From Mycolicibacterium sediminis (GTDB taxonomy: Bacteria; Actinomycetota; Actinomycetes; Mycobacteriales; Mycobacteriaceae): a stretch of DNA of 64,000 bases. The stretch's first letter is position 1. Each line of letters opens with the position of its first letter. The notes below the pieces were generated by a model. It was given only the letters and a program-made list of their open reading frames with translations, was not told the DNA's origin and ran no database searches. Location of the stretch: contig NZ_AP022588.1 in assembly GCF_010731735.1 (NCBI RefSeq), positions 3,038,001 through 3,102,000 of the forward strand, read 5' to 3'. The position numbers and the translations under genes are program-made. Below, piece after piece: positions 17,666 through 27,922 of this stretch.

Positions 17666-18963
17666 GCGGCGACGCGGAACCTCACGACGTCCAGGTGCAG
17701 GAGGTTGGTGGTGATGCGTCCCGGTAGTGGTGGTGCGTGTGAGTGGTGGGTGGCGCCGGTGGGTGTGGTGAGTTCGGTTGTGTGCTGGCCGTTCTCGTCG
17801 TCAGTCGTCGTGGTGGTTCGCCAGCCGGGTGCTTCCTTGGCGTAGTTGCAGGCCTCGCAGAGGCCTTGGCCGTTGGTGGCGGTGGTGGGTCCGCCGCGGG
17901 CGGCGGGGGTGATGTGGTCGTGGTGGCGGATGGGGGCGTTGCAGTAGGGGGTGCGGCAGGTGTCGTCGCGCAGGTCGATGAACTTCCCGAGTGCGGTGGG
18001 AAACGTCCTGGCGCGGGACTCCATCGCAACCAGCGCGCCGGTGCTGGGGTGGCGGTAGAGCCGCCGTAGCGCGGCGGTGGAGCGGCGGTCGTCGATGGCA
18101 TCTTTGATGAGGTGTCGGGCGACGGCGGCGGGGACGGGTCCGTGACCGGGAATCCACGCGGGTTCGGTGTCGCCGCCGAGCAGGGTCTCGTCGGTGATGA
18201 CGAGGTCGACGGTGACCGGGACGGGAACGTCGGCGGGGCGCCCGGTGATGCGTTCGACGAGGGTGTCGGCCATGACCTGGCCGCGTCCCCGGCCGTCACC
18301 GCAGAGATCGGCCTCCCGCTTTAGCGCGGCGTAGACCGACACGCCCTGGGTGAGGGGGAGCAGGGCGGTGGCCCAGACCATGCCGTCGGCGGCGGGCCGG
18401 ATCCAGAATCCGCGCTCGCCGGGTGCCTTCTTCGCGCGGTCGACGACGGCGTGCGGGTCGAGGCGGTAGGCGATCTTCTTGGCCTCGGCGGCGATCCGCG
18501 TGTCGCCCTTGCCCGCCAACGTCGTGAGGTCGCCGCACATCTCGGCGTCCAGCACACGACGGTCTTCGACGTCGAGGCACGCGGATTCGCGGACGATCAG
18601 GGTGCACCGCCACTCGGAGAGCACGCCCTGCTCCAGGGCGGCGAGGGTGCAGGGCATTTCGTGGATCAGGGCGCGGGCGAACCCGAGGTGGCGGCCGCCC
18701 GTGGTGGGGGAGTCGTGCCGGGCCAACGCGATCTCCGAGGCCAACCCCTTGCCGCGTTTGTGGGCGGGGACCCCGCGGTCGGCTTCGGCGGAACGCCGCA
18801 TCCCGTCGAGGGCGGCGGTCATGCGGGCCTGCGCGGCGGCGGCGGTGCACTTGAACTTTTCCAGGGCTTCGATGCGCTCGATCAGGCCGGCCTCGTCCAC
18901 TGTGGCGGGGTCGAAGTCCAGCATGTCGAACATGTGTTCGATTCTACATCGGACGTCAGACAA
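17662..18963 (-). CDS. HNH endonuclease with DUF222 (13E12 repeat family)
   Basis: A protein of 433 aa; an internal ATG at codon 11 (MFDMLDFDP) is a possible alternative start. The N-terminal DUF222 domain spans about 300 residues, followed by an HNH nuclease domain ([42 protein letters not shown]) with two CxxC-like zinc ligands. The family is multicopy in mycobacteria (13E12 repeats, REP13E12) and is often linked to prophage integration sites. The C-terminal tail (about 50 aa) is low complexity. Confidence 0.88.
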   Translation of the reverse strand: MSDVRCRIEHMFDMLDFDPATVDEAGLIERIEALEKFKCTAAAAQARMTAALDGMRRSAEADRGVPAHKRGKGLASEIALARHDSPTTGGRHLGFARALIHEMPCTLAALEQGVLSEWRCTLIVRESACLDVEDRRVLDAEMCGDLTTLAGKGDTRIAAEAKKIAYRLDPHAVVDRAKKAPGERGFWIRPAADGMVWATALLPLTQGVSVYAALKREADLCGDGRGRGQVMADTLVERITGRPADVPVPVTVDLVITDETLLGGDTEPAWIPGHGPVPAAVARHLIKDAIDDRRSTAALRRLYRHPSTGALVAMESRARTFPTALGKFIDLRDDTCRTPYCNAPIRHHDHITPAARGGPTTATNGQGLCEACNYAKEAPGWRTTTTTDDENGQHTTELTTPTGATHHSHAPPLPGRITTNLLHLDVVRFRVAA

Positions 18964-18981
18964 AACGGGTATGACGGTGAC

Positions 18982-19389
18982 ATGCCACAGCCCCTCCCCG
19001 CCGACCTGATCGACCTCCTTCGCAAGCCCAGCCCGTGCTTCGTCGCCACCCTGATGCCCGACGGCTCGCCCCAGCTCACAGAGACGTGGGTGACCACGGA
19101 CGGCGAGAACGTCGTCCTCAACATCGTCGGCGGCATGCAGAAGCAGAAGAACTTCGAACGCGATCCGCGCGTCGCCGTCAACGTCGTCGACCCCGAGAAC
19201 GTGTACCGCTTCTATGCCGTGCGCGGACGGGTCGTTTCGATGACCTCCGAGGGCGGCAGGGAGAACATCGACGAGATCTCACTGAAGTACCTCGGCACGC
19301 CCTACCCGAACTTCAGCGGCAATCCCGACGAGACCCGCATCATCGTCACGATCGAGGCCGATAAGGTGACGCCACCGATGCGTGGCTAG
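18982..19389 (+). CDS. PPOX-class F420-dependent enzyme
   Basis: A protein of 135 aa of the pyridoxamine-5'-phosphate-oxidase split-barrel family: PCFVATLMPDGSPQLTETWVTTDGENVVLNIVGGMQKQKNFERDPRVAVNVVDPEN. The short length and this signature fit actinobacterial F420-binding (Rv1155-like) proteins or related biliverdin/FMN reductases. It converges on fprA with 12 bp between stops. Confidence 0.82.
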   Translation: MPQPLPADLIDLLRKPSPCFVATLMPDGSPQLTETWVTTDGENVVLNIVGGMQKQKNFERDPRVAVNVVDPENVYRFYAVRGRVVSMTSEGGRENIDEISLKYLGTPYPNFSGNPDETRIIVTIEADKVTPPMRG

Positions 19390-19401
19390 CGCCGACGAGC
19401 G

Positions 19402-20784
19402 TCAGCCGTGCCCGATCCGCAGCAGGTCGGCCAACTTGGTCAGCTTGACCCGCGGCCGGCCGAGCTTCTCGCCCGCAATCCGCTCGTGGTCGTCGATCAG
19501 CTTCCAGTGATCGCCGGTGACGACATGTGGCTGGCGCTCGACCAGCCACTCGGCGATCTTCTGGTCATGGTCCGGTCCGAGGTCGGCCAGTTCCCGCGAC
19601 TCGAGGTCGCCGATCAGCGTGTCGACGGTGTCCTGCGAGTCGCGCTTGTTGCTACCGATGACTCCCGACGGGCCGCGCTTGATCCAGCCCACCACGTAGG
19701 CGTTGCGGGTGCCCTCGACGCGGCCATCGGTGTGCGGGATGGTTCCCGACCGCTCGTCGAACGGCATCCCGGGCGTCGCGACACCGCGATAACCCACTGC
19801 GCGGACCACCAGCTGGGCCGGTAGTTCCTCGCGTTCCCCACTGTCCTTGGCCACGACGCGCCCGCCGTCGTCGACGAGTTCGTTGCGGCCGAGCACGATC
19901 GCTTCGACCCGCCCGTCGCCCTTGATCTCGATCGGCGACGTCCGGAAGCGGAACACGATCCGTCGCGCAGCGCCTCGTGGTCCACGCTCGGCATAGCCGC
20001 GCAGCACCTTCACGTTCTGCCGGACGGTCTTGCCCGCGGCCTCGACCTGCTCGTCGGTGATGTCGGCGAAGTCCGCCGGGTCGACGACGACGTCCACGTC
20101 GGCCATCGCCTCGAGGTCGCCGAGCTCGCGTAGCTCCAGCGTCGTGAACGGCGCCTCCAGCGGCCCGCGCCGACCGACGACCACGACCTCCTCGATGCCC
20201 TTCGAGTGCAGCGAGTCCAGCGCGTGATCGGCGATGTCGGTCGCGGCCAGCAGGTCGGGATCGCTGACCAGGATGCGAGCGACGTCGAGCGCGACGTTGC
20301 CGTTGCCGATCACCACCGCGCGGCCCGACGACACGTCGGGCAGCATCTCCCCGAAGTGCGGATGCGCGTTGTACCAGCCCACGAAGTCGACGGCCGCAAC
20401 ACTGCCGGTCAGCTCCTCGCCCGGGATCCCGAGCGCGCGGTCGGCCTGCGCGCCGATCGCGTAGACCACCGCGTCGTAGCGGTCGGCAAGTTCGTCGGCC
20501 GTCACGTGCCTGCCGATCTGGACGTTGCCGAAGAACCGGAATCGCGGATCGGCCGAGATCTTCTCGAACTGCTTGCTGATCGTCTTGATCTTCGGATGGT
20601 CCGGCGCAACTCCGGAGCGGACCAGGCCCCACGGCGTGGGCAGCATCTCCAGCATGTCGACGCGGACGTCGCGTCGCGCCGGTCCCTCGGAGTCCGACGG
20701 AGAGTCCGCGTACTTCAGCAACGAGGCCGCCGCGAAGTAACCCGAAGGTCCCGAGCCGACGATTGCCACGTGAAACGGACGCAT
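19402..20784 (-). CDS. fprA: Ferredoxin/adrenodoxin-type NADPH reductase FprA
   Basis: A protein of 460 aa. FAD-binding GSGPSGYFAAASLLKYADS at the N-terminus, ...MLPTPWGLVRSGVAPDHPKIKTI (glutathione-reductase-like FNR), NADPH-binding GNGNVALDVARIL, and C-terminal YVVGWIKRGPSGVIGSNKRDS. This is the mycobacterial adrenodoxin-reductase homologue (M. tuberculosis Rv3106), passing electrons from NADPH to ferredoxins for P450s. It is divergent from prfB, as in M. tuberculosis. Confidence 0.93.
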   Translation of the reverse strand: MRPFHVAIVGSGPSGYFAAASLLKYADSPSDSEGPARRDVRVDMLEMLPTPWGLVRSGVAPDHPKIKTISKQFEKISADPRFRFFGNVQIGRHVTADELADRYDAVVYAIGAQADRALGIPGEELTGSVAAVDFVGWYNAHPHFGEMLPDVSSGRAVVIGNGNVALDVARILVSDPDLLAATDIADHALDSLHSKGIEEVVVVGRRGPLEAPFTTLELRELGDLEAMADVDVVVDPADFADITDEQVEAAGKTVRQNVKVLRGYAERGPRGAARRIVFRFRTSPIEIKGDGRVEAIVLGRNELVDDGGRVVAKDSGEREELPAQLVVRAVGYRGVATPGMPFDERSGTIPHTDGRVEGTRNAYVVGWIKRGPSGVIGSNKRDSQDTVDTLIGDLESRELADLGPDHDQKIAEWLVERQPHVVTGDHWKLIDDHERIAGEKLGRPRVKLTKLADLLRIGHG

Positions 20785-20938
20785 TGATCAGCTTTCTGTA
20801 GCCCCGACGCCAGGCGGCGCGCAAGGGGGCTGTCGCGTCGTCGCCAGGCAGGTTGCATCGCCGACTCTATCCCCGGATCCTCGGTCCGGGGGACAGGAGC
20901 GGGGGGTTTCGACACCACGGTCGGTACGCTGAACCACC

Positions 20939-22054
20939 GTGGATCCCGACCGCCAGACAGACATCGCCGCTCTCGACACCACGCTCACCACGGTGGAGCG
21001 GGTGCTCGACGTCGACGCTCTCCGCGGCCGCATCGACAAGCTCGAGCAGGAAGCGTCCGATCCGAAGCTCTGGGACGACCAATCCCGCGCGCAGAAGGTG
21101 ACCAGCGAGCTGTCCCACGCGCAGAGTGAACTGCGGCGCGTGGAGGCTCTGCGGCAGCGCCTCGAGGACCTCCCGGTGCTCTACGAGATGGCATCGGAGG
21201 AGGAGGGTGCGGGCGGCCCCGAGGCGTTCGCCGAGGCCGACGAGGAACTGCGGCAGCTGCGCGAGGAGATCGAAGCGCTCGAGGTGCGCACGCTGCTGTC
21301 GGGGGAGTACGACGAGCGCGAGGCCGTCGTCACCATCCGCTCGGGAGCCGGTGGCGTCGACGCAGCCGACTGGGCCGAGATGCTCATGCGGATGTACATC
21401 CGGTGGGCGGAGAAGCACGACTACGGCGTCGAGGTCTTCGACACGTCCTACGCCGAGGAAGCGGGCATCAAGAGCGCGACGTTCGCGGTGCACGCGCCCT
21501 TCGCCTACGGCACGCTGTCGGTCGAGCAGGGCACCCACCGGCTGGTGCGCATCAGCCCGTTCGACAACCAGAGTCGACGGCAGACGTCGTTCGCCGACGT
21601 CGAGGTGCTGCCCGTCGTCGAGACGACCGATCACATCGAAATCCCCGAGGGCGACCTGCGGGTGGACGTCTACCGGTCCAGCGGGCCGGGCGGGCAGTCG
21701 GTCAACACGACCGACTCCGCGGTCCGTTTGACCCACGTGCCCACGGGTATCGTCGTGACCTGTCAGAACGAGAAGTCGCAGTTGCAGAACAAGGTCTCGG
21801 CGATGCGAGTTCTGCAGGCGAAGCTGTTGGAGCGCAAGCGTCTCGAAGAACGCGCCGAGATGGACGCGCTCAAGGGCGACGGCGGCAGTTCCTGGGGCAA
21901 CCAGATGCGCTCCTACGTCCTGCAGCCCTATCAGATGGTGAAGGACCTCCGTACCGACTACGAAGTCGGCAACCCGTCCGCGGTGCTCGACGGCGACATC
22001 GACGGTTTCATCGAAGCTGGAATCCGTTGGCGTAATAGGAAAGATGACGAATAA
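20939..22054 (+). CDS. prfB: Peptide chain release factor 2
   Basis: A protein of 371 aa from a GTG. Stop-codon recognition motif SPF ([14 protein letters not shown]), catalytic loop [18 protein letters not shown], and RF2-type C-terminus. The frame is continuous, so the programmed +1 frameshift that controls prfB in many bacteria is absent. First gene of the prfB-mscS-(Pro/Thr-rich)-ftsE-ftsX-smpB block; the stop overlaps the mscS start by 11 bp. Confidence 0.97.
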   Translation: MDPDRQTDIAALDTTLTTVERVLDVDALRGRIDKLEQEASDPKLWDDQSRAQKVTSELSHAQSELRRVEALRQRLEDLPVLYEMASEEEGAGGPEAFAEADEELRQLREEIEALEVRTLLSGEYDEREAVVTIRSGAGGVDAADWAEMLMRMYIRWAEKHDYGVEVFDTSYAEEAGIKSATFAVHAPFAYGTLSVEQGTHRLVRISPFDNQSRRQTSFADVEVLPVVETTDHIEIPEGDLRVDVYRSSGPGGQSVNTTDSAVRLTHVPTGIVVTCQNEKSQLQNKVSAMRVLQAKLLERKRLEERAEMDALKGDGGSSWGNQMRSYVLQPYQMVKDLRTDYEVGNPSAVLDGDIDGFIEAGIRWRNRKDDE

Positions 22055-23018
22055 CACGACGTACCTCGCGTTCTCGTTCGCGCAGCGCTGGCACGACTTC
22101 TGGCGCAGCGGCATCGGCGAGTGGATCATCACGCGTGGGCTCAAGATCGCGATGCTGGTCATATTCGCGGTGCTGGCCGCCCGGTTCATCAGCTGGGCGG
22201 CGCAGAAGATCACGCGTCGCATCGACGCGGACTTCCAGGAGACCGATCAGCTGGTCCGCACCGAGAGCGCCAAACACCGCCAAGCCGTCGCGTCGGTCAT
22301 CTCGTGGGTGTCGATCGCGGTGCTCTTCGTGGTCGTCGCGGTCGAGGTCACCGACGTCCTGGCCGTCCCGGTCGGATCTCTGGTCGCCCCCGCGGCCGTG
22401 CTCGGCGCGGCACTCGGCTTCGGCGCCCAGCGCGTCGTGCAGGACCTGCTGTCGGGGTTCTTCATCATCACCGAGAAGCAGTACGGCTTCGGTGACCTCG
22501 TCGCGTTGACCGTCGCCGGCATCGCCGCCCCGGCGGAGGGCACGGTCGAGGACGTCACCCTGCGCGTCACCAAGCTCCGGTCGACGGAGGGCGAGGTCTT
22601 CACCATCCCCAACGGTCAGATCGTGAAGACGATGAACCTCTCGAAGGACTGGGCCCGCGCGGTCATCGACATCCCCGTGCCCACCAGCGCGGACCTCACC
22701 AAGGTCGACGAGTTGCTGCACGGCGTCAGCGAGAAGGCCATGAAGGACGAGAGCATGAGCAAGCTGCTGCTCGACGCTCCCCAGGTGATGGGCGTGGAGA
22801 GCATCGAGGTCGACACGGTCAACCTGCGCATGGTCGCGCGCACGCTGCCCGGCAAGCAGTTCGAGGTCGGTCGCCGTCTGCGCCTGCTCGTGATCGCGGC
22901 GCTGATCCGCGCCGGCATCGTCACCTCGGCGGAGGCGGCTCCGGTGGTCAACACGATCCCCAGTCCGGCCAACGTCGGTACGTCCCGGGAGTCGCAGGGA
23001 TCGGAGGGCCGGTCGTGA
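22044..23018 (+). CDS. MscS-family mechanosensitive channel
   Basis: A protein of 324 aa. Two N-terminal transmembrane helices, then the pore-lining TM3 with the Gly/Ala pattern of MscS ([40 protein letters not shown]), and the cytoplasmic beta domain ([30 protein letters not shown]). The order equals M. tuberculosis Rv3104c. It starts inside the end of prfB and overlaps the next gene by GTGA, so translation is coupled. Confidence 0.88.
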   Translation: MTNNTTYLAFSFAQRWHDFWRSGIGEWIITRGLKIAMLVIFAVLAARFISWAAQKITRRIDADFQETDQLVRTESAKHRQAVASVISWVSIAVLFVVVAVEVTDVLAVPVGSLVAPAAVLGAALGFGAQRVVQDLLSGFFIITEKQYGFGDLVALTVAGIAAPAEGTVEDVTLRVTKLRSTEGEVFTIPNGQIVKTMNLSKDWARAVIDIPVPTSADLTKVDELLHGVSEKAMKDESMSKLLLDAPQVMGVESIEVDTVNLRMVARTLPGKQFEVGRRLRLLVIAALIRAGIVTSAEAAPVVNTIPSPANVGTSRESQGSEGRS

Positions 23019-23551
23019 AGCGGCTGTGGAACTGGCTGACGCGCAAGCGTCCCGACCGCGGCTGGCCGGGCTACATCATCAACGGCCGGATCCGCACGTC
23101 GACGGCCGTGTTGATCTTCGCGTTCTTCGGCATCTCCTGGCTGCACAGCACCTATCAACCGGCCGCGCAGCCGCCTGCGGTACCGGAGACGGCGGTCGTG
23201 CCGCCCGGCTTCGTCCCGGACCCCGAGTACACCTGGGTGCCCCGAACGAATGTGGAGGAGCGGCCGCGTACCACCACGCGAACGCCGACCACCACGACCG
23301 AGACACCGACCACGACGCCGCCGACGACGACCGAGACCAGTCCCGACGACACGACGTCGGGGACCCCGACGTCGCCCACCACTCCGACGTCGCCGTCGAA
23401 CGGCGCGCCGACGACGGTCGTCGATCCCGATGGTGCTGGACCTTTGCCGCCGACCACCATCGGGCCGTCGACCACCGTGGCACCCAACGCGCCGGGCCTG
23501 CCGTTCCCGTTGCCCGGCATCACGCTGCCGACCCCACAACCCCCTCGGTAG
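23015..23551 (+). CDS. Pro/Thr-rich membrane-anchored protein
   Basis: A protein of 178 aa starting with GTG in a GTGA overlap with the channel gene. Basic N-terminus ([22 protein letters not shown]), one transmembrane helix ([16 protein letters not shown]), then an extracytoplasmic Pro/Thr/Ser-rich stretch with many TTT/PTT repeats, a likely wall-spanning or O-mannosylated linker. It matches M. tuberculosis Rv3103c in position and character. Function unknown; its place before ftsEX suggests an envelope or division role. Confidence 0.8.
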   Translation: MKRLWNWLTRKRPDRGWPGYIINGRIRTSTAVLIFAFFGISWLHSTYQPAAQPPAVPETAVVPPGFVPDPEYTWVPRTNVEERPRTTTRTPTTTTETPTTTPPTTTETSPDDTTSGTPTSPTTPTSPSNGAPTTVVDPDGAGPLPPTTIGPSTTVAPNAPGLPFPLPGITLPTPQPPR

Positions 23552-23592
23552 GCGGGGGCTCTCGTGGCGTCCGGCTACACTGGCGTGCCGTG

Positions 23593-24282
23593 ATGATCAC
23601 CCTCGACCACGTGAGCAAGCAGTACAAGTCCTCGGCCCGTCCGGCTCTCGACAACGTCTCGCTCAAGATCGACAAGGGTGAGTTCGTGTTCCTGATCGGT
23701 CCGTCCGGGTCTGGCAAGTCGACGTTCATGCGTCTGCTGCTCGCGGAGGACCATCCGAGCCAGGGCGACATCCGCGTCTCGAAGTTCCACGTGAACAAGC
23801 TGGCGAACCGGCACATCCCGAGCCTGCGTCAGGTCCTGGGATGCGTGTTCCAGGACTTCCGGCTCTTGCAGCAGAAGACGGTGTTCGAGAACGTCGCCTT
23901 CGCGCTGGAGGTGATCGGCAAGCGGTCCGACGTGATCAATCGCGTCGTGCCCGACGTACTCGAGATGGTGGGCCTGTCGGGGAAGGCGAACCGCCTTCCC
24001 ACCGAACTCTCCGGCGGTGAGCAGCAGCGCGTGGCGATCGCCCGCGCGTTCGTCAACCGTCCGCTCGTGCTGCTGGCCGACGAGCCGACGGGAAACCTGG
24101 ACCCCGAGACCAGCAAGGACATCATGGATCTGCTCGAACGGATCAACCGCACGGGAACGACGGTGCTGATGGCGACACACGACCATCACATCGTCGACTC
24201 GATGCGCCAGCGAGTCATCGAACTCGAACTGGGACGCCTGATCCGCGACGAACAACGCGGTGTCTACGGAATGGATCGCTAA
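23593..24282 (+). CDS. ftsE: Cell-division ATP-binding protein FtsE
   Basis: A protein of 229 aa; the ATG at 23593 gives the exact length of M. tuberculosis FtsE, while the GTG one codon earlier is also possible. Walker [11 protein letters not shown]-loop VFQDFRLL, signature [14 protein letters not shown], Walker [13 protein letters not shown], and H-switch MATHDHH. With FtsX it forms the divisome ABC complex that activates peptidoglycan hydrolases (RipC in mycobacteria). Confidence 0.97.
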   Translation: MITLDHVSKQYKSSARPALDNVSLKIDKGEFVFLIGPSGSGKSTFMRLLLAEDHPSQGDIRVSKFHVNKLANRHIPSLRQVLGCVFQDFRLLQQKTVFENVAFALEVIGKRSDVINRVVPDVLEMVGLSGKANRLPTELSGGEQQRVAIARAFVNRPLVLLADEPTGNLDPETSKDIMDLLERINRTGTTVLMATHDHHIVDSMRQRVIELELGRLIRDEQRGVYGMDR

Positions 24283-25176
24283 GTGCGCTTCGGCTTTCTC
24301 CTGAACGAGGTCTTCACCGGACTTCGTCGCAACGTCACGATGACGGTCGCCATGATCTTGACGACCGCCATCTCGATCGGACTGTTCGGAGGTGGATTGC
24401 TCGTCGTCCGCCTCGCGGACAGTTCCCGCACCATCTACCTCGACCGGGTCGAGAGCCAGGTCTTCCTCACCAACGACGTGTCGGCGAACGACCCGACCTG
24501 TGACTCCGACCCCTGCCTCGCGCTGCGCAAGCAGATCGAGGAGCGCGACGACGTCAAGTCCGTGCGCTTCCTGAACCGCGACGAGGCCTACGACGACGCG
24601 ATCAAGAAGTTCCCGCAGTACAAGGACGTCGCGGGCAAGGACGCCTTTCCCGCGTCGTTCATCGTGAAGCTCGACGATCCGGAACAGCATCAGGGTTTCG
24701 ACGAGGCGCTCGTCGGGCAGCCCGGCGTCCTGAACGTGCTCAACCAGAAGGAACTCATCGACAGGCTGTTCGCGGTGCTGGACGGTCTGAGCAGCGCGGC
24801 GTTCGCGGTGGCACTGGTGCAGGCGGTCGGCGCGGTCCTGTTGATCGCGAACATGGTGCAAGTCGCCGCGTACACCCGAAGAACCGAGGTGGGCATCATG
24901 CGACTCGTCGGTGCCAGTCGCTGGTACACGCAGCTGCCGTTCCTCGTCGAGGCGATGCTCGCAGCGTTCCTGGGCGTCGTCATCGCGATCGCGGGGTTGA
25001 TCGTCGTCCGGGCACTGTTCCTGGAGAAGGCGCTCGACCAGTTCTACCAAGCGAACCTCATCGCCAGGATCGACTACGCCGACATCCTCTACATCTCGCC
25101 GATCCTGCTGTTCGTCGGCGTCGCCATGGCCGGCGTGACCGGCTACGCCACCCTGCGCCTGTACGTACGGCGTTGA
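24283..25176 (+). CDS. ftsX: Cell-division protein FtsX
   Basis: A protein of 297 aa starting GTG directly after the ftsE stop. FtsX topology: TM1 near residue 25 ([22 protein letters not shown]), a large extracellular domain with a Cys pair ([13 protein letters not shown]), and three C-terminal transmembrane helices including the [15 protein letters not shown] coupling segment. Membrane partner of FtsE; the extracellular domain binds the hydrolase. Confidence 0.96.
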   Translation: MRFGFLLNEVFTGLRRNVTMTVAMILTTAISIGLFGGGLLVVRLADSSRTIYLDRVESQVFLTNDVSANDPTCDSDPCLALRKQIEERDDVKSVRFLNRDEAYDDAIKKFPQYKDVAGKDAFPASFIVKLDDPEQHQGFDEALVGQPGVLNVLNQKELIDRLFAVLDGLSSAAFAVALVQAVGAVLLIANMVQVAAYTRRTEVGIMRLVGASRWYTQLPFLVEAMLAAFLGVVIAIAGLIVVRALFLEKALDQFYQANLIARIDYADILYISPILLFVGVAMAGVTGYATLRLYVRR

Positions 25177-25177
25177 C

Positions 25178-25678
25178 GTGGTCAACAAGAAGAAGGTCGA
25201 CGAGCAGACCCGGCGCAACAACCAGGTCGTGGCGACCAACCGAAAGGCGCGGCACAACTACGCGATCCTCGAGACCTTCGAGGCGGGTGTCGCGCTCGTC
25301 GGCACCGAGGTGAAGGCCCTGCGTGACGGCACCGCGTCCCTTGCGGACGCGTTCGCCACCGTCGACGACGGCGAGATCTGGCTGCGCAACCTGCACATCC
25401 CGGAGTATCACCACGGCAGCTGGACCAACCACGCGCCGCGGCGGAACCGGAAGTTGCTGCTGCACCGCGGTGAGATCGACAACCTGATCGGCAAGATCCG
25501 CGACGGCAACCTCACGCTGGTGCCGCTGTCGCTGTACTTCACCGACGGCAAGGTCAAGGTCGAACTGGCCCTGGCGCGCGGCAAGCAGGCCCACGACAAG
25601 CGGCAGGACATGGCCAGGCGCGACGCCGAACGCGAGGTCACCCGCGAGTTGGGCCGACGCGTCAAGGGCATGCGCTGA
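25178..25678 (+). CDS. smpB: SsrA-binding protein SmpB
   Basis: A protein of 166 aa from GTG 1 bp after ftsX. Conserved SmpB body: [58 protein letters not shown], and a basic C-terminal tail ([20 protein letters not shown]). It binds tmRNA for trans-translation; its RNA partner ssrA is encoded about 1.8 kb downstream at 27468. Confidence 0.97.
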   Translation: MVNKKKVDEQTRRNNQVVATNRKARHNYAILETFEAGVALVGTEVKALRDGTASLADAFATVDDGEIWLRNLHIPEYHHGSWTNHAPRRNRKLLLHRGEIDNLIGKIRDGNLTLVPLSLYFTDGKVKVELALARGKQAHDKRQDMARRDAEREVTRELGRRVKGMR

Positions 25679-26520
25679 CCGGAATCCTGTTCGCCCTGCT
25701 GTCGGCCGCCGGCTACGGGGTGAGCGACTTCGTGGGCGGGATCGCCTCCCGCCGCGTGGCAGCCCTGCGCGTCGTCATCGTGTCCTACCCGGTGGCGATG
25801 GTGCTGCTGATCTTCCTCGCGCTCGGTTTCGGCGGCACGGTGACGACGCCCGCGGTGGTGTGGGGCGCTCTGTGCGGGGTCAGCCAGGCGTTCGGCGTCT
25901 GGTGGTTCTATGCCGCCCTCGGATCCGGCCCGATCTCGGTGGTCTCCCCGCTGACCGCGATCCTCGTCGCCGGGGTGCCCGTCGGCGTCGGCCTGGCACT
26001 GGGGGAGCGGCCCAGCGGCGTGGCGTACGCGGGGATCGGCGTCGCGCTGATCGCCGTGGCGCTGGTCAGCCGCGAGGCCAAGGGAGACGAGGATCGCCCA
26101 CACCGCTTCACGAAGAAGGTCGCGTGGCTGACGGTCGGCGCGGGCCTGGCATTCGGCCTGAACTTCGTGCTGATCGACCAGGCGCCGGTCGAGGCGAGGC
26201 TGTGGCCGCTGGTCTTCGCGCGGGTGGCGGCGAGTCTGCTGGTCATCGGGATCGCGCTGGCGAGCGCCAACCTCGTCGTGCCCCGCGGCATCCCCCTGAA
26301 GCTGGCGCTGGCCGCCGGCGTGCTCGACACCATCGCCAACGTCGCGATGCTCCTCGCGCTGCAGGCGTCGCTGCTGTCGCTGACCGGCGTGCTCATCTCC
26401 CTGTATCCGGCGGCGACGGTCGCGTTGGCCATGGTCGTGCTCAAGGAGCGGGTCACTCGCTGGCAGGCGGGCGGGATGGTGCTCGCGCTCGCTGCCGTCG
26501 CGATGATCGCGGTCGGCTGA
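25675..26520 (+). CDS. EamA/DMT-family transporter, probable CTG start
   Basis: A protein of 281 aa if started at CTG 25675, which overlaps the smpB stop as CTGA and is preceded by AGGG 7 nt upstream. The first ATG/GTG-type start, GTG 25720, would cut the first transmembrane helix ([21 protein letters not shown]) in half. Ten transmembrane helices in two EamA repeats are visible; the second repeat ends [29 protein letters not shown]. Drug/metabolite exporter-type protein, substrate unknown. Confidence 0.85.
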   Translation: MTGILFALLSAAGYGVSDFVGGIASRRVAALRVVIVSYPVAMVLLIFLALGFGGTVTTPAVVWGALCGVSQAFGVWWFYAALGSGPISVVSPLTAILVAGVPVGVGLALGERPSGVAYAGIGVALIAVALVSREAKGDEDRPHRFTKKVAWLTVGAGLAFGLNFVLIDQAPVEARLWPLVFARVAASLLVIGIALASANLVVPRGIPLKLALAAGVLDTIANVAMLLALQASLLSLTGVLISLYPAATVALAMVVLKERVTRWQAGGMVLALAAVAMIAVG

Positions 26521-26604
26521 TCTCCGGCGGACGGCGGCGTTACGGTGCTTGACGTGAACAGCCCATCGCGCCCGCTGACCCTGCTCGACAAGGACGAGGT
26601 CACC

Positions 26605-27390
26605 ATGAGCCTCGGCGACGTCTGGGGTGGCATCGACGCCTTCATGGCCGACGTCCCGGAGGCGGGTTGGCTGACCGCGACGGCGCTGCCGGGGTGGTGC
26701 GTCCGGGACGTCGTGGCTCACGTCGTCGGGACCGAGTGCATGCTGCTCGGCCTCCCCACGCCAGACGTCGACGTGTCCGGGTTGGACCACGTCCGAAACC
26801 CGATCGGCGAACTGAACGAGTGCTGGGTCCGGCACCTTGCCGCGGACACGGGCGCGGACGTGCTGACCCGGTTCCGCGACGTGACGGCCCGCCGTCGTGA
26901 GGCGCTCGAGGCGATGAGCCGCGACGACTGGGACGCGCCGACGGCCACGCCCGCCGGCCCGGACACCTATGGCCGGTTCATGCGGATTCGGATCTTCGAC
27001 TGTTGGATGCACGAGCACGACGTCCGCGACGCGCTGTCCATGCCCGCGTCCGCCGCGGAACTCGCGGGGACCACGAGCCGGTTCGCGCTCGACGAGGTGG
27101 CCGGCAGCATGGGCTTCGTGGTGGGCAAGCGCGCCGGGGCGCCGGACGGATCGCGGGTCGCTCTGGAGTTGACCGGTCCGCTCGAGCGCACCATCCGGGT
27201 GGCCGTCGACGGCCGCGCCGCGGTGGTCGACGACTTCGGTGGTGCGGAGCCGACCGCGACGATCACCCTGGACGGGCTGCAGTTCACCAGGCTCTGTGGC
27301 GGGCGGCCACGCGGGCCGGTGGACGTCGAGTACGGCGGCGACGTCGAGCTGGGTCGGCGCGTCGTGGCCAATCTCAACTACGTGATCTAG
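26605..27390 (+). CDS. Mycothiol-dependent maleylpyruvate isomerase-family protein (DinB-like)
   Basis: A protein of 261 aa if started at ATG 26605 after an AGGACGAGG-like ribosome site; GTGs at 26545 and 26554 give longer versions. The N-terminal MDMPI/DinB four-helix domain carries metal-binding His residues (TALPGWCVRDVVAHVVGTE and CWMHEHDVRDAL), and the C-terminal about 90 residues form an SCP2-like domain. The family uses mycothiol; the substrate is unknown. Ends 41 bp before the ssrA promoter box. Confidence 0.82.
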   Translation: MSLGDVWGGIDAFMADVPEAGWLTATALPGWCVRDVVAHVVGTECMLLGLPTPDVDVSGLDHVRNPIGELNECWVRHLAADTGADVLTRFRDVTARRREALEAMSRDDWDAPTATPAGPDTYGRFMRIRIFDCWMHEHDVRDALSMPASAAELAGTTSRFALDEVAGSMGFVVGKRAGAPDGSRVALELTGPLERTIRVAVDGRAAVVDDFGGAEPTATITLDGLQFTRLCGGRPRGPVDVEYGGDVELGRRVVANLNYVI

Positions 27391-27430
27391 CTGGGAATAC
27401 TTAATCGCTGGTTGTTGTCGTACTGATCGC

Positions 27431-27436
27431 TACAAT
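27431..27436 (+). promoter_or_regulatory. ssrA promoter, -10 box
   Basis: TACAAT lies 37 bp upstream of the mature tmRNA 5' end, as expected for a SigA -10 box with a short 5' leader removed by RNase P. A convincing -35 hexamer is not visible, although TTG-containing sequence occurs near 27412-27420. Confidence 0.5.
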
Positions 27437-27467
27437 GAACTTCTCGCCGAACGTCGGCGGGGTGCGA

Positions 27468-27834
27468 GGGGCTGAACGGTTTCGACTTCGCGCATCGATT
27501 CGAGGGAAGCGTGCCGGTGCAGGCAATCGACCACCGTAAGCGTCGTTGCAACCAATTAAGCGCCGATTCAAATCAGCGCGACTACGCCCTCGCTGCCTAA
27601 GCGACGGTGTGTCTGTCAGACCGGGAGCGCCCTCGGCCCGGACCCTGGCATCAGCTAGAGGGACAAACCCACGGGTTCGGTCGCGGAATCCATGGGGACA
27701 CCAAACAGCGACTGGGATCGTCATCTCGTCTTGTTCGCGTGAACGAGAGATCCAAGTAGAGACATAGCGAACTGCGCACGGAGAAGCCTCGAGGGAATGC
27801 CGTAGGACCCGGGTTCGATTCCCGGCAGCTCCAC
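27468..27834 (+). ncRNA. ssrA: Transfer-messenger RNA (tmRNA)
   Basis: The 5' end GGGGCTGAACGGTTTCGACT and the 3' end CGATTCCCGGCAGCTCCA pair to form the tRNA-like acceptor stem (GGGGCTG with CAGCTCC). The tag reading frame at 27562-27600 encodes ADSNQRDYALAA followed by TAA, resuming on GCC. The RNA is about 367 nt, rescues stalled ribosomes with SmpB, and marks proteins for proteolysis. The 3' end is the integration site of a mobile element; after insertion the encoded tail reads CCACAA instead of CCACC, so the terminal CCA must be completed post-transcriptionally. Confidence 0.97.
27814..27834. repeat. attL core (ssrA 3' end)
   Basis: A 21-bp sequence beginning TTCGATTCCC and ending CAGCTCCAC, covering the T-arm and acceptor 3' strand of tmRNA. 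Identical to 50311-50331. Outside these limits identity stops on both sides for several bases, so this is the maximal exact core. Confidence 0.92.
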
Positions 27835-27845
27835 AAGAGAAGAAG

Positions 27846-27881
27846 CTGGTCAGAGCACTAAAGCTCTGGCCAGTTTTTTTT
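27846..27881 (+). terminator. ssrA terminator supplied by the element
   Basis: CTGGTCAGAGC (27846-27856) pairs with GCTCTGGCCAG (27863-27873) with one G-U pair, followed by eight T. It is a strong intrinsic terminator located just inside the element, so it ends ssrA transcription after integration. Confidence 0.9.
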
Positions 27882-27882
27882 C

Positions 27883-27903
27883 CATCAACATCTCATCAAC
27901 ATC
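27883..27903. repeat. Direct repeat CATCAACATC x2, possible integrase arm sites
   Basis: CATCAACATC occurs at 27883-27892 and 27894-27903, spaced by one base, between the terminator and the integrase start. CATCAAC recurs on both strands near attR (50199-50213). Shared short motifs just inside both ends fit tyrosine-integrase arm-binding sites. Confidence 0.5.
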
Positions 27904-27922
27904 GCGGTCTATAGTCGCCGCC

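Noticed and set aside
17743..18324. Glycine/valine-rich plus-strand frames opposite the HNH gene
   Set aside because: Antisense shadows of the DUF222/HNH coding sequence.
20939..21020. Programmed frameshift in prfB
   Set aside because: The frame is continuous from GTG through the release-factor domains, with no in-frame TGA near codon 26.
23250..23523. Tandem ACC/ACG repeats that look like a DNA repeat
   Set aside because: They encode the Pro/Thr-rich linker of the membrane-anchored protein; low-complexity coding, not a separate repeat element.
27401..27767. Open frames on both strands across the tmRNA gene
   Set aside because: The whole stretch is explained by ssrA; the frames have no homology signal and would overlap the structured RNA.
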